Origin: Dactylellina haptotyla
Lineage: Eukaryota; Ascomycota; Orbiliomycetes; Orbiliales; Orbiliaceae
Assembly: GCA_031310005.1 (NCBI GenBank)
Contig: CM062385.1
Span: 1,674,001 to 1,738,000 of the forward strand
Direction: 5' to 3'
DNA length: 64,000 bases
Part shown: piece by piece, positions 23,744-35,377 of the stretch
Layout: each line of letters starts with the position of its first letter
Numbering within the stretch: position 1 is the first letter of the stretch
Notes under the pieces: generated by a model
Told to the model about the DNA's origin: nothing
The model's input: only the letters and a program-made list of their open reading frames with translations
Database searches by the model: none
Made by a program: the position numbers and the translations under genes

Positions 23744-24669
23744 TGTGTTTGGCTTCTTGAAGTTGAGTCCCTATTTACATGTAATCCGTATTATTATGAA
23801 CGGGGGGGTTATCGAATCCCAATTGACAAGGCCGTGATTCGAATAAAATTTGCGAGGGACCGGTCTGGCTTATATACGAATCGTCGAACTATCCAAAAGC
23901 GCATCTGCGTTGGGGGTTGAGTTCGCATCCCTACCCGGCTGGTAGTTCCACAGTCCTGATTCGTCGATTGCCCGGTTGGCCCGCTGCTCGCTTCTCGTTC
24001 GGGTAATCGCTGACCTGCGTTGACTCACTAAGTGGTAATCGGGTTGTGTTGAAGCAGAATGTAATGCTGATAAAAATGATACAGAAGATTCATTGTGAGT
24101 CCTTAACAGTCTGTCAGTCTGTCAGTCAGCTTGCATCGTTGGAGATTCGCGGGCCACTGGTGCGGCCTCCCAAATAGCAATAACTCGTCCGGAGAGGGGC
24201 TTGCGTTTTTGTTCTGCACGGCCGGACATTAGTACTATAGTTCGTGACGAGCACGGACATCTTTCAACCTCGAGGCGTTCTGGGCTTCATATTTACGTCT
24301 AACTATCGATTGATCAAGTGTTCTGAATTCGTGTTTATGAGCTAAAAGCTCCATGATTACGTCTGCTCGAATAGAACGTAATAATTTCATGATTCTTATA
24401 TGAAGGAAGGCCTTAAAGTAAAGAGAGAACGAGAGTTACTGGTCTCGTTGAGAGTTACTGTCGAATTCGTGCTAGTAGAGGTGAAATACAACATGGACAA
24501 CGCGTTTGAGCCTCCTAAAGAGGATTTATATCTAAGTACCCGGATAACAACTAACCACGAACTAATTCATCCACTGAAACGGCACAAGAATTGTAGTATA
24601 CTTAAGCTTTGCAAGAGCGATATCAAAAATAAAGAAAAAGAGTATCCTGAATACTGCTGATATCGCTAC
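23744..24669. other. Intergenic, 0.9 kb
   Basis: Upstream of the minus-strand hypothetical gene. A small plus-strand open frame at 24400-24660 has no motif or splice support and was not called. A short repeat of CTGTCAGT occurs near 24110-24130. Confidence 0.4.
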
Positions 24670-25077
24670 TCATTTACCCTCCTCCTTCCTCCTCGACTCC
24701 GACCACTGCATCGAATCCCATCCTTCGGCAAACGGCCCATCAGGACGATGACGTTGGTAAGCTATATCATAGAATTCCTCCTCATACCAAGGCATACCCC
24801 CGGCAGTTGGCCGCTCTTCTACGTCTCTAGATCCGTAGAAGCCATAGTTTCTGTGTGCGATCTTCTTCTTCTTGTCCGAAGTGGGGGCGGATGGCGGCGG
24901 GGCCTTCTCAGGCGAAGTTCTCGCGGATCCAGATTTTGATTTTGGGGGACTGCATCGTGACTCTTGGGTCTGGCATTTGGGAGGCGTGTGCGTGTACCGA
25001 GTAGGGTCGGTTGGTGATACCTTTCTCAGGTTTTCTTTGTGCTTTTGGGAGGATGAAGAGTTATCTTTGGAGGACAT
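24670..25077 (-). CDS. Small hypothetical protein, disordered N-terminus (135 aa)
   Basis: Single exon from the ATG at 25077, in a good context (CAAGATGTC). Residues 1-75 are Ser/Pro/Lys-rich and disordered, ending in a run of lysines. Residues about 75-125 have a more ordered, aromatic composition: HRNYGFYGSRD, GGMPWYEEEFYD and GPFAEGWDSMQW. That C-terminal block looks like a conserved short motif region, but I cannot name it. No signal peptide or membrane helix. The clear division into a disordered half and an aromatic half, plus the start context, favours a real gene over chance. Confidence 0.6.
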   Translation of the reverse strand: MSSKDNSSSSQKHKENLRKVSPTDPTRYTHTPPKCQTQESRCSPPKSKSGSARTSPEKAPPPSAPTSDKKKKIAHRNYGFYGSRDVEERPTAGGMPWYEEEFYDIAYQRHRPDGPFAEGWDSMQWSESRRKEEGK

Positions 25078-25818
25078 CTTGAAGACGGGTCTGGTGAGTG
25101 AGCTTTTTTAAAAAATTATTTTATAGACTTTTATTGACGCGTTTGATCAATTTAGAGGAATTCTCAGAAGTTCAGTTGAGGTTCTTTAGACATTTAGATG
25201 GTGTGGGTGACAGATCTCTTGATTCATAGCGAATTATATTATATATACAGATTTCAGATATATTTACGTACGGACAGCATCTGGCTTGCGAGACAAATAC
25301 GTACGTATCAACTTTCGTGTATTGAACTATCGTGATTTTGAATATACTTTTCGATGTAAATGTATACATCGTTGGCTGCTTGCCTAAGTAGGTACTCCGT
25401 TTCACAAGGGTTATGCCATATTGATTTTTTATATCGCCATCAAAGCCTGATTGCCCGTGCACCGATTGTTAAGCAGCATCAAATCTCTGAAGCCGCACGT
25501 GTGTGAATTCTAGATTTTGTAGCCCAGCGTGGTATCATACTTCCAAGCTTGTGGAGCTGGATAAATAGGGTTCTCATCTGACCATCACTATTGCTACCCG
25601 CCGAAAGAAATCATATATCTAAATCCTAGCTGTAAATCGCGATCAAGTCTGCATTTGTGAAAGACGAAAACTTTTGAATTCTATATTGAATAACATGCCA
25701 AGCTAACCGGTAAATGCTACAAAATCCCCAAGTGCTCTATGTATCTAAACTAAATCTAATAATATGTACACATGAAATAACTCGCTGGAAGCCTGGCGTG
25801 AAACTCCGGGGGATATCA
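25078..25818. other. Intergenic, 0.74 kb
   Basis: Promoter of the small minus-strand gene and 3' flank of the minus-strand helicase. AT-rich; nothing coding. Confidence 0.4.
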
Positions 25819-28800
25819 CTAGTTGCTATCTTCGGGTTTCTTCGAGCCAGGCACAGTGCGGACCGATACACCATCAATCTCGCGATCCGCCACCTCGCCA
25901 ACTTCGAAATCTTCATTCGAAGTTGACTCTTCAGAGGTCCGCGGCCCTTCTTTCTCCTCATTCGCCTGTCGAATCTTCTCTTGCAGCGAATTAAGCTCTA
26001 AAAATGCAGCAAATATGTCGTCCTGAGCTGCTTGGAACTCTTTCACTTCCTCTTCCGAAAGGCCTTCGGCTGCTTCAAGTGGGGTATCGGCTAGACCTTT
26101 TAGCATCTCCGGCGTGAAAGTAAAATTTTCTGATGGGTTGACATTTTCTGGGAGCTCTGGAGGCGACTCTAGATCTGGTGAATCCTCGGGTGCAAAATGG
26201 TCTCCATCCTGCAACTCTATCTGTTGGTATTCTTTTTCGATTATTTTTTCTTCCGGAGATAGCTCTTCCGCGGATTCTTCCTCCAGGGCCTCAACGCTAG
26301 ACTCCGAGGCGACACTGGACTCCGAGGTGGCACTTCCTTCCACAATCGAGTCTTCTGATTCAATGGTGGGATCCTCGTCTTTGCTTAATGTCATACTCTC
26401 GAATGAATCCTCCACCTCGCTTGGTTGTTCAGCGTTCTTTTGGCTGGTTTCTCCGGGCTCAATCACAGACAACACGGGTTCCGATGCCTCAACCGTCGTC
26501 GACGGCTCTTCCTCAAATGGCAAGAATTCATATCCTTCCTCGATTGGCTCGGGCGCAGGTTTCGGTGGCCCGCTGTTAAGATCCACACCTTCTTCCCATG
26601 GAATGTCTTCGTCCATTTTGGGGAATCTAGCGTTGTGGTTCTCAACACTGGTTAACATGACACCGAGCGGCTCATCCGGTCCAAAGTACTTGTCCACTTT
26701 GGCCCCGCACAGTCCATACATCCGGTGTATCCTGCGCCATGCAAGACCTTCAACGGGACTGTCGATTTGAATGACACCATCCACCATCGGAGCGTACTCA
26801 TTGTTGCTGACAGGCTCCTCCAAGAATATCGTGGTGACCTGCCCCTTTGGCTCTGGCATACCTGGAAGTTCTTTGGGGAATGGGTATCGTGCAATACGGC
26901 CGGCCATCTGTGCGTACCTCTGGTATCCGGTGGTAGGAACCATGACGTACGCATGGGTAAAATTCGGGGTATCCAATCCTCTCGAGCCAGCGGCCGAGGA
27001 AATCCAAAGCCTGACATCCGCCTTGGTCCTTGGTTTCCCGTCCGATTTTGTGGGTGATAGATCCGAGCGACCAATCTGGATACCCTCCGCTTTGAAAGTA
27101 TCCATACGTAGATATTCAGCGTGGATACCAGCTTCTGCGAGTGCATCGATGTATTGCTGCCTCGAGCAAACCGGTGTAACATACAAGAGCGCTCGGTCAG
27201 GGTAGTTATCCCGCTTCAATAAGGTTTCAAGAATCTCGACGCTTATCTGTGGTGGTATACTTGTGTGTCTAAAGTCGTTAGCGAGGTCGGTGACAATGTC
27301 TTTAACTTCGATACCAGCAGGGGCATCAGCGCCGTATCTGTAGTTCGATAGTTTGCCCTCTTCGTTCTTCAATATATCTTCCTGCATTGCCTCGGCGGCA
27401 AGGGCTTCCTTGCTCATGGCCTCCACGCGGGGGTCGTGGTGGGATCTAAGTATACCGATAAACTTTTCGATTTCTTTTTTCTCATCCCGCGACCTCAAGA
27501 GAGCATCTTGAGCATATTCCGGGATATCTCTCATCATGCCTGTGGTTATATCCACACTTAACGCGTAGTGCTTTATCCTTGGAGGCAGGGTCACTATTGG
27601 GCTGATCTTTTCGTCGTCGAACATCTTGAAGAAGTCTTGGATGCCAAGGTTGAGCAGCGAGTTTGCTTTGGAGTCGTTTCCTCGATTTCCAAGTTGATTT
27701 CCAACCCATCGCTTCTGATAGATCATCTTGGACTTCAACACCGGTGATAGATTTGGCGAGATACAGCAGAACTGCACAGGATCTGCAACCTCCCCCGCTG
27801 CGGAAGCAATCATTTCACGGCGTTCGATCATGAAATCAACGCAGGTTTCGAACGGTGTGGGTTTAGCCCATCGGATTTCGTTTCTTATTCTCTTCTGCGT
27901 CGTCATGTCCATCAAGGCTTTCGAAGCCGGTCTTTGAGTAACCATTGCATCGACCTCGTCAGCAAAGATCATTTTGAGGTTCTGTAGGTCCACGTGAGAC
28001 TTTGCATGGGGGTCGTTTAAGATGTCGAGAAACCTAGTTGGTGTGGTAATGATAATATGAGGGCTGGGATATTTCGCAAGAGTCCGAAGCTGGGCGTTCT
28101 CCAGCTCGCTATCGCGATTGCCGAGGCGGGTGAAGCCTTGGAAGATGGTTTCTTTGGGGGGAGATGGTTGGCCGGGTTCTGTGAATCCGGCGAGGAGTGT
28201 TTCGAATAATTCCATGTACTGGTGCAGTAAGTCAATTGTTGGAACGAATATGATTCCTGTTGTTGTCGGTGTCTTCCTTGTGCTCCCATCTGGCATTGTC
28301 ACGGTTCTTACGCTTCTCATCATCTGAAGGAGGTATACTGCAATCAGGAAACTCTTTCCAGAGGCGGGAGGACCAGTAGCGCATAAACTGTAGCCCTCCT
28401 GTAATAAAGCAAGCATGTTCCTCTGTGTCTGCGACATCATCGTAACATTAGGATACGCCTTTGCGAGAGCTTTCTTTAATATGGGACGTATAGACGAGTC
28501 CTGGAAGGATCTGGCCTTTTCCATAGTAGAGAGTAGGACCTGCGCAGGATCCCGCCGCTCCAGCTCTTCTCGCTTCAGTTTATGCAATTGCCTTGAAAAA
28601 TCTCCATCCCGTGTGTTGGCCATGATTGCTTTCAAGTCTGGCGAGGATTGATGATGTCCACGCCTACCCCCACCACCCCCACCATGATCCGCATCTCGAG
28701 CCTCGTATTGGTTGTACCGTGCCCCGTTGAATTCCACGCTGGTATCTTCATCAGGGTACTCATCTTCGGCCTTCTTGTACCTCCTCCGTGTGTTACCGTA

Positions 28801-29052
28801 TGGCCTCCTTGGTTCGTAGGGTTCCGTATCGTCCTCCTGAGACTGTCTGCGGGCAGCTACCCGGCTGACCTGGCCCCAGCGCCCCAGCAGCGCCGCAGTG
28901 GCGTGGTAATCTCGGGAACATCCAGGTTTGCGCAATGGATTAGACGGCGAGGGGGTCCATCTTGCGGCTTGGGAAGAGCAGCGCTGGCAGATATAGGTCG
29001 TCGTCGGCGAGGTGGCTTGCTTGCCTAAAAGTCGGCTATTCAGACGAAGCAT
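25819..29052 (-). CDS. Mitochondrial-type DExD-box RNA helicase with long acidic C-terminus (1077 aa)
   Basis: Intronless minus-strand ORF from the ATG at 29052. The first 70 residues are rich in Arg and Ser/Thr and lack acidic residues until about residue 43, as in a mitochondrial presequence. Helicase motifs in order: I GPPASGKS (227-234), Ib-like TTPTRFLDIL (near 336), II DEVD (365-368), V AGSRGLD (near 690) and VI QMAGRIAR (715-722). About 250 residues separate motif II from the C-terminal lobe, longer than in classical DEAD-box proteins, and no SAT motif III is visible. Residues about 825-1060 are Glu/Ser-rich and disordered. It is probably an ATP-dependent RNA helicase of the mitochondrion, acting in ribosome assembly or RNA turnover. 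It is not a clear match to Mss116, Mrh4, Irc3 or Suv3 by its motif II, so no gene symbol is given. Confidence 0.83.
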   Translation of the reverse strand: MLRLNSRLLGKQATSPTTTYICQRCSSQAARWTPSPSNPLRKPGCSRDYHATAALLGRWGQVSRVAARRQSQEDDTEPYEPRRPYGNTRRRYKKAEDEYPDEDTSVEFNGARYNQYEARDADHGGGGGGRRGHHQSSPDLKAIMANTRDGDFSRQLHKLKREELERRDPAQVLLSTMEKARSFQDSSIRPILKKALAKAYPNVTMMSQTQRNMLALLQEGYSLCATGPPASGKSFLIAVYLLQMMRSVRTVTMPDGSTRKTPTTTGIIFVPTIDLLHQYMELFETLLAGFTEPGQPSPPKETIFQGFTRLGNRDSELENAQLRTLAKYPSPHIIITTPTRFLDILNDPHAKSHVDLQNLKMIFADEVDAMVTQRPASKALMDMTTQKRIRNEIRWAKPTPFETCVDFMIERREMIASAAGEVADPVQFCCISPNLSPVLKSKMIYQKRWVGNQLGNRGNDSKANSLLNLGIQDFFKMFDDEKISPIVTLPPRIKHYALSVDITTGMMRDIPEYAQDALLRSRDEKKEIEKFIGILRSHHDPRVEAMSKEALAAEAMQEDILKNEEGKLSNYRYGADAPAGIEVKDIVTDLANDFRHTSIPPQISVEILETLLKRDNYPDRALLYVTPVCSRQQYIDALAEAGIHAEYLRMDTFKAEGIQIGRSDLSPTKSDGKPRTKADVRLWISSAAGSRGLDTPNFTHAYVMVPTTGYQRYAQMAGRIARYPFPKELPGMPEPKGQVTTIFLEEPVSNNEYAPMVDGVIQIDSPVEGLAWRRIHRMYGLCGAKVDKYFGPDEPLGVMLTSVENHNARFPKMDEDIPWEEGVDLNSGPPKPAPEPIEEGYEFLPFEEEPSTTVEASEPVLSVIEPGETSQKNAEQPSEVEDSFESMTLSKDEDPTIESEDSIVEGSATSESSVASESSVEALEEESAEELSPEEKIIEKEYQQIELQDGDHFAPEDSPDLESPPELPENVNPSENFTFTPEMLKGLADTPLEAAEGLSEEEVKEFQAAQDDIFAAFLELNSLQEKIRQANEEKEGPRTSEESTSNEDFEVGEVADREIDGVSVRTVPGSKKPEDSN

Positions 29053-32000
29053 TGTCCCATATTCCTATTGCTGTGCTGCAAGGTTTGCGGTTTGGAAGCC
29101 TGTTCGCAGCAGAAAAAATATAATTTTGGGAGCAGCCAATTTTCCTGGGCGGCGACAAAGCCTTGGCGTCCATTTCGGGAAAGAGCCTCGCAACGCAAAA
29201 ATCTCCAACGTCCCGCCGTTAAGCCTCAACCCAGCAGGCGCCGTTGGTTGAGAGGATATCAAATATCTGAAAGACCAGTGCGGAAAGGCCCATTGAAATA
29301 TAGACTCTCATCAGTGTATCTGTTTATTATTATTGTTATTATTTTGATAAATTCAACTCCATAGTCTCCAGGTCACCGCTCATAAAAGCTAGTGAGAATA
29401 CAGTATCGTCTATGCATCTTGCATACATATGCATATAAAAATTGCTTCCACTTTGAAATAACAAAGCGGGGTCTCAAAACAATCGTATCTAATGCTTATC
29501 AGACACCTTTCCCGTTCCGATAAGCATGCCAAGTCCTTGCCAACTGATTGTATGCGTCTTGCAGCATCCAGCCTCGATAGCTCAACAGCTGCAAGCCTCA
29601 TCTACGTAGAGGCGGCCTATGTAACGGCCTGCATCCCACGGTATCGTACCACAGCTGCCGCGGCAACATACCATACACGAATGGAGTAGTATCTATCTGA
29701 GAGAGCAGCTGCAACTACCCCGCTCAGAGCAATCTAGCAATGTCATATTTTATGCCGCCCTCCTAAATAGGAAGGAGGCCATGGCATCGTCGACTGCTGA
29801 TTAGTTGCTTCTATTGGCACCTAGCTACATCTACAGACGATTGCAGCCTATCTGCACGTCAAAAAGGCTATATTGCCTAGTCACCAATAATCGAAACTGC
29901 TATGACAGCCGTGGCGTTGTTATCAACCGCATGCAGATAAGCCCTGAGGTTTCTCTTCGGTCCCTTACGTTAGGCCCCTGCGATCTACAAGTTAAATTTC
30001 TTGAGTTCCTGGTAACATCTTGATTTTGATAAATTCTAAAGCTATCACTTTTTGCTTGAACAATCTTTTCCTTGCGATTTCTATGCTCGCAGGAGATCAA
30101 TTTTTCAATGATTTCCGCATCGCCTCACCGACACCACCCTCTCATTCATATCACGGCCGAGGCTGTGACCAAGGCATGTGACCAACTGCTTTCACCAGCC
30201 ATTCAATATCAGACTCAGGAAACCACAAGCGTATAGTTTCCATTGGCTGTCTAAATAAAATGGCTTAATATTTTTTCTAAAAAAATATATTATCAATCTT
30301 CTGTAAGAAATAATCTGGTGGCTAGAACACAGCCGCCCGTTGGGCTTTTCTTTGAAACATAAAATTTCCTGCTCGCAACCACCTGCTTATACTCGATCAA
30401 GATCGAGATCCGCCTCACTGACTCGACCGAATATCGGCGAAAATACTTCTAAAGATTTTCAAGCATGATCCTACGAGATCCATTAGCCAATACTCGCATA
30501 ATTGATGCGTTCCTGGATTAGAGGACCCTGTGAGGTTGGTTGCTGATTGATATTCTTTGAACAAAAAATATCGATGGCTAGTAGCAAGTAGCGGGTAGGT
30601 GCAAATAGAAATAACGCGCGAATACATACCACTTGCGTAGCTAGAAGCTAGTAGCTACTGTGAAGCTATAAAATATTTTTAATATTCACGGTGGTGGGGG
30701 AACAGAGAGGGAGTAGCTTTCAGTACACCCCGCACTTAGCTCTATTGAGAGGTAGGAACATCGAAGTTAGAAGTTTGAAGCTATCGATATCTATACTTCA
30801 GCGTAAAATATACGGTAGATGGGATCTACCTTCCTGTATTTCAACGAGAAGCTAAGAACAGAGCTATGATCATCGGGATGGGTTACCTCGGCATTATAGA
30901 CGGGAACTCGAGTCCCGGAAGGGGCCGGGTTCAGAAAATATACCAGAACATTGGTTTGGAGAGTGAGAGCATGTGCTTGCGCGCGTGGGAGTGTATAACG
31001 AGACAGCCAGCATGTTAAGATATTTGAGGACAGACGCGCCAACATGCCCGAGCTTTGGTCTTAAAGTTGTCAAGTGAACCCGGACCGCTTGAGACTTGCG
31101 TTGACAGGTGTTTTCTGTCTTTTAAAACATCTTTATAAAAGTAGGTCTAGCATGATATCGGCTGCTCATCGGGATGCAGCACGCAAGCTTCTCCGGAACA
31201 GACGAGCTGGGGAGGGAAGGGATGGAGGGGGGCAATGGAGGGGTAGCTGTGGAAATGTCTTGGGAAGGACCCTTGTCTCTGATATCTAGGATCGATAGGA
31301 TCGCATGAATAGTAAGAATAGATAGGCTCAATTGCTTGCATTGAGCGAGCCGTCAATGATCGATGTGGCTGCTGGGGCAGATGCACAGATGTCTTGGATT
31401 TTAAAAAGGCATTATGGCTGGGAATATGACAGGCGCATGCGGTGACACCGCCGCGAGCGAACGGAGGACAGAGAGGACGCTTTCGTTAACGAAGGTTGAA
31501 CGTTCGGGTCCGCGGTGGCGTGTTTGGAATCGCTTCGGCGAGACGAGCAGGTTTACGCGGCGGCGAGGTCAACACATCCGGATACACTCGCCTTGAGGCC
31601 ATCATAGCATCTACGCTATCCCGTCGCGGGCCAAAGAGGGACGTCTACAAGAAGCTGTCGACAGACGAGGTAGCCCGTCGCCGTGTTTATGCAACTCGCA
31701 TGTAACTGACGCCGCATCCACCTGACGGAATGAAGCAATTATATGGTTCGTCGGATTATCAGAGCACCGAAGATCAAGAAAGTGTTGACAAGATGGCCGG
31801 ACACTGGTGAAATCAGATGACCGGGGCGGAAATTTCTCCACATCCGCGAAGGCAAAGGCTGGTGAAGTAGACCTGCTTGGGTCTAGCGAGGGCGAATACT
31901 CAGTGAAGGGTTCGATGTTTGAGAGGCTTGAAACAGCAAGTCGTGCACAGAATGATCGAAAGAAGACTTCGAGGACATCTCTTTTAAATTTTAGACCGTT

Positions 32001-33615
32001 TTTTTCATGGTAACTGATATTGAACCCAAATTCAACAGGCAGTTCCTTCCCATCACCAGTTACCGTGAAAGGACAAAGGGCAGGTCGCCTAACATTGAAG
32101 CCTGGGCACCTGGGCATGGCCTGCTAGACTTAGGTAATATGAGGGCCTCTCTCGATTCGGTTGACGATCCAGTCTGGCTAGCCAATCGATCGATCCTGAG
32201 GGTGCACATGTGCACATTTGCACACATGTGTCTGTCTGCCCATTTCTAATTTTACGAAACCCTCATGTCCAGAGATATGTGAAACTCCTGTGAGATCGTG
32301 AATTTTTAAAATTGTTCTGACGTACGATCCACCAGTTCTGTCGCAGAAATGGATGAGCTCTTGGCGCCGAAAATGCTTATTTTGGGACCCGGCCCAGCGT
32401 CATGCGGCATCGCAGCAACCTCGAAACTCGACTCGTCGCGTCCTCCGATGCCAGGCCCTTAAGACTGCTAGTAAATCGGTGGCCCTAGCTGGGTCGTCCT
32501 TGTCGTCCTGGTTCGAAGGACCACCACCTCGTCACTCGGACTTTTCTGGTACGGCCAATAGCATCGGCTCAAGGTCGCTGTTCGGTGAGGGTGTGCTTAC
32601 CGGATCAGGCGGCCGCCTGCCTGACATGAAGGCATCCACACCCGACACTCGCCATGTTGAACCTCAAAGTCCTACTCGCTGCCCGACCGATTTTCTACTG
32701 GTCCCGGCAGGAATCAAGTTGCTGGTTCGGGTTTAGGTGCTGCCTCGCTCGCGCACAGTTGAAGTCCTTTAGTGCTACGAAGAAGTCGACGGTTTGGGGA
32801 ACTGCCATTAAGGGAATTGGTCCCGTAAGTTCCTTGCTCGGACAGGCTACCCTGGCCCGTCGAACAGTGAAGCTCCCAATTATGGGCAGGTTGAAGCAAT
32901 TTCTACAACTTGAAACTGGATGGATGGTCCATCAAGTCTATGCCTCCACCTTGTGCCCTCTCGACATACCTCTTCGATGCACCGCGACGACTATGCGCGC
33001 CCCCTCCAAAAAAAGAACCCGCGATCGATGAGCTGCTCGCTGCCCTTGTCGTGTTTTTCCCGAGCGCCCGTTCTCGAGCGGTGTATCAACAAGTGAAGGG
33101 ATTGATATTCCAATGCATCATCCTTTTCTTGTCTGAGAATCAACAAGGAGAAAAAGAAAAGAAGAGAGAAAGAAAAATGCATACGCTGCAGTAGAAGCAT
33201 ATCTGCATATACAGGGATAGGATGGGAATTCCCACCTAACTTCTAAAAGAAGAAAATATTTTAACGAAAGAAAAATAGAACGAACAGAAAAGAAAAAAAA
33301 ACATACCCGGCCTTTTTTAGAGTAGTAAGTTACTTCCTAACTAATACACACACACGCCCAATAAAATAGAGCCCTGCGCGAATATAATACTTAAGTATCC
33401 GGGCTTCACGTAATTTTCGAACCCTCCCATCCCTCTCATCACCAGTATCATCAATCCTGCATTTCAATGCAAGTGTGAGCCAGAGACGTTTGAGGGCTAC
33501 ACATTTTGATACACCCTCGCAACAACACATCCCTCTTGTTCTACTTTCCCCAATTGACCTTTTTTTTTATATCGATTGATAAATCGATATATATATATGA
33601 GAATATCACAGCAAA
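29053..33615. other. Gene-free region of 4.6 kb
   Basis: No frame with motifs or consistent splice signals. Candidates at 31611-32117 (minus) and 32353-32736 (plus) were considered and dropped. Composition changes along the region: AT-rich at 29700-31000 and nearer 50% GC at 31400-33000. Positions 33130-33310 are A/G-rich, and 33535-33600 has a T run and a TA run directly before the next ATG. Confidence 0.4.
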
Positions 33616-35377
33616 ATGGATTCAACGACATATTGCGACATGCCTGTCGTTATCGACGGCTATGAGGCTGCTAAGGAAAGACAAAGGTATCTGATCGAAA
33701 AGATGGAGACTTTGGATATGACATTATGGTTGGCACGAATCCCATCCGACCAGAGGTTTCACTACCCAAAGAAGCTCCACCGCATTGACGACGACAACAT
33801 GGAGACCGAAATCCTGGACATCATGCGCGAGATTGAAAACCTACAGGACATCGTTGACATCTATGAAGACGTTGATGACGACGTTGAATTTGAACTTGAC
33901 GAAGAGGCACTGCGGGAATTTGAAATGATGTGCAGAGGAAGGAAATCCGAACTCACAATCCCCATTCCGGAGAGTGCTTTGTCGAGAAACCCTTCCCCGT
34001 GTTCGAGAACTTGGGCCCCTCGACCACCAGTATCTATTGAAATTGAAAAAGCATTCAACCCTTTCCGCGAGGATTTTTATTTGGGACTCGAGGACCCAAT
34101 CACAGACGACACCGAATTTATCACGGTTTCGGGAAAGGGCCCACGCCCATTCTCTACATTCTCGCACAATTCGCTGTTTGGCGAGTTGGTCGACTATGTG
34201 AGGGAATGGAACCCGTTCGAAGTTGGCAGCTCATGCTCTTCTCGATCATACTCTATGGATTCTACATTCTCCACCAACGAAATGGTCTCAGAATCATCAG
34301 TATCAAGTGATGCTGGCGATGATTGCTTAAAATCGCCTCGAGGAACAGCAGCGAGATCGAAGACCGACGAAGTAGACACGGACACAGATATGACTGTTCC
34401 ACTGATACTCGATAACGGCTGCTTCAATGCTGCTGCTATCACCAGAGCATCTTCTATTTCTTCTCAGTGCCCGTGGCCAGACTATCTCGAATACGAAGTC
34501 GACGTTGACGAAGAGATGGACTACGACGATTACTACGAATACGAAGAGATTGCTCACCAAACTCTTAACGTTCAGAATACTGCAAAATACGCAGACCTCG
34601 GATCAAGCTTGCTCAACAGCACTTTCGAAAACATCCCTATCGAAAAGATCACACCCAAAACCATCATCTATTCCGAAATCGAGCTATCCCAATCAACAAC
34701 CTCGCTATCCACCACCTTGGAACCAAGCACACCCCAGACGATCGACCCTAGCTTCATCCATATTGAGCTCAGACCAGCATACACTGTCGACTACTATCTA
34801 TCACTTGAAGATGCAGAAGACGATTTCATCAGGACCAAGTTTTTAGGTAAGGTTTCATCCTTGATAGTCGTCCCTTCGTTCTGAAACCATCCCTGTACTT
34901 CTGGAAGAACCATCCCGCTGGATAAAAAACACCTCATACACCTGATCGATTTCGGTCCCCGCAATCTCCACATTGGGTTTCGTTTCCCGCAATATAAAAC
35001 CAAAATATCCTTTAGTTTCCTCCGCATTTTGCTTCGGTCGTCATTCCGGCTAAAGCTAAAGTAGCGCACGGACTGTTCCCAACCCGCATGACAAGTTGTG
35101 TTGATCTTTGCTTTCAAATAACTTTATACTGACGGATAAATTTGTAGATTCTACCGTTGATATCCAGCAGCAATTCCCTTCATTCGAATCGGTGTTGTCG
35201 ACCTTTGACCCATCCTTTGATGCACGGCAACAGTTCCCCACCAAAATATCGGGACTCGCTCCTCCTATAACCTTCCTCTCCAATTCGTCGCTGGAAACCC
35301 TTGATCTCGACGACCCAGCTGATATGATGGAAGCTAGGAGGGCGGCTGCTTCTTACAATTACGCTAGGATCTTCTAA
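33616..35377 (+). CDS. Acidic hypothetical protein (486 aa)
   Basis: Two exons, 33616-34846 and 35148-35377. The intron is 301 nt (GTAAGG donor, TTTGTAG acceptor), much longer than others here; the frame joins as Leu-Asp across it. The product has 486 residues and is rich in Asp, Glu, Ser and Thr. Residues 15-60 form an amphipathic segment with a basic patch (KERQRYLIEKM, YPKKLHRIDDD). There are very acidic stretches near residues 75-95 and again near 290-310 (VDVDEEMDYDDYYEYEE). It has no signal peptide, membrane helix or enzyme motif. I do not recognise a family. Large flanking gaps (4.6 and 2.7 kb) suggest long regulatory or untranslated regions, as seen around fungal regulatory genes, but nothing in the protein proves such a role. 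Confidence 0.72.

Noticed and set aside
23800-23970. tRNA-like GTTCGCATCC and GGATTCGATAAC words
   Set aside because: No complete cloverleaf on either strand.
24400-24660. 86-codon plus-strand frame
   Set aside because: Lys/Leu-rich, no motif, no splice or promoter evidence; likely chance.
32460-32550. tRNA-like B-box word GGTTCGAAGGACC with an A-box-like word upstream
   Set aside because: The spacing is far too short and no acceptor or anticodon stem can be formed.
31611-32736. Possible genes in the 4.6-kb gap (minus 31611-32117, plus 32353-32736)
   Set aside because: No domain-like segments; frames do not join by plausible introns; codon composition gives no support.
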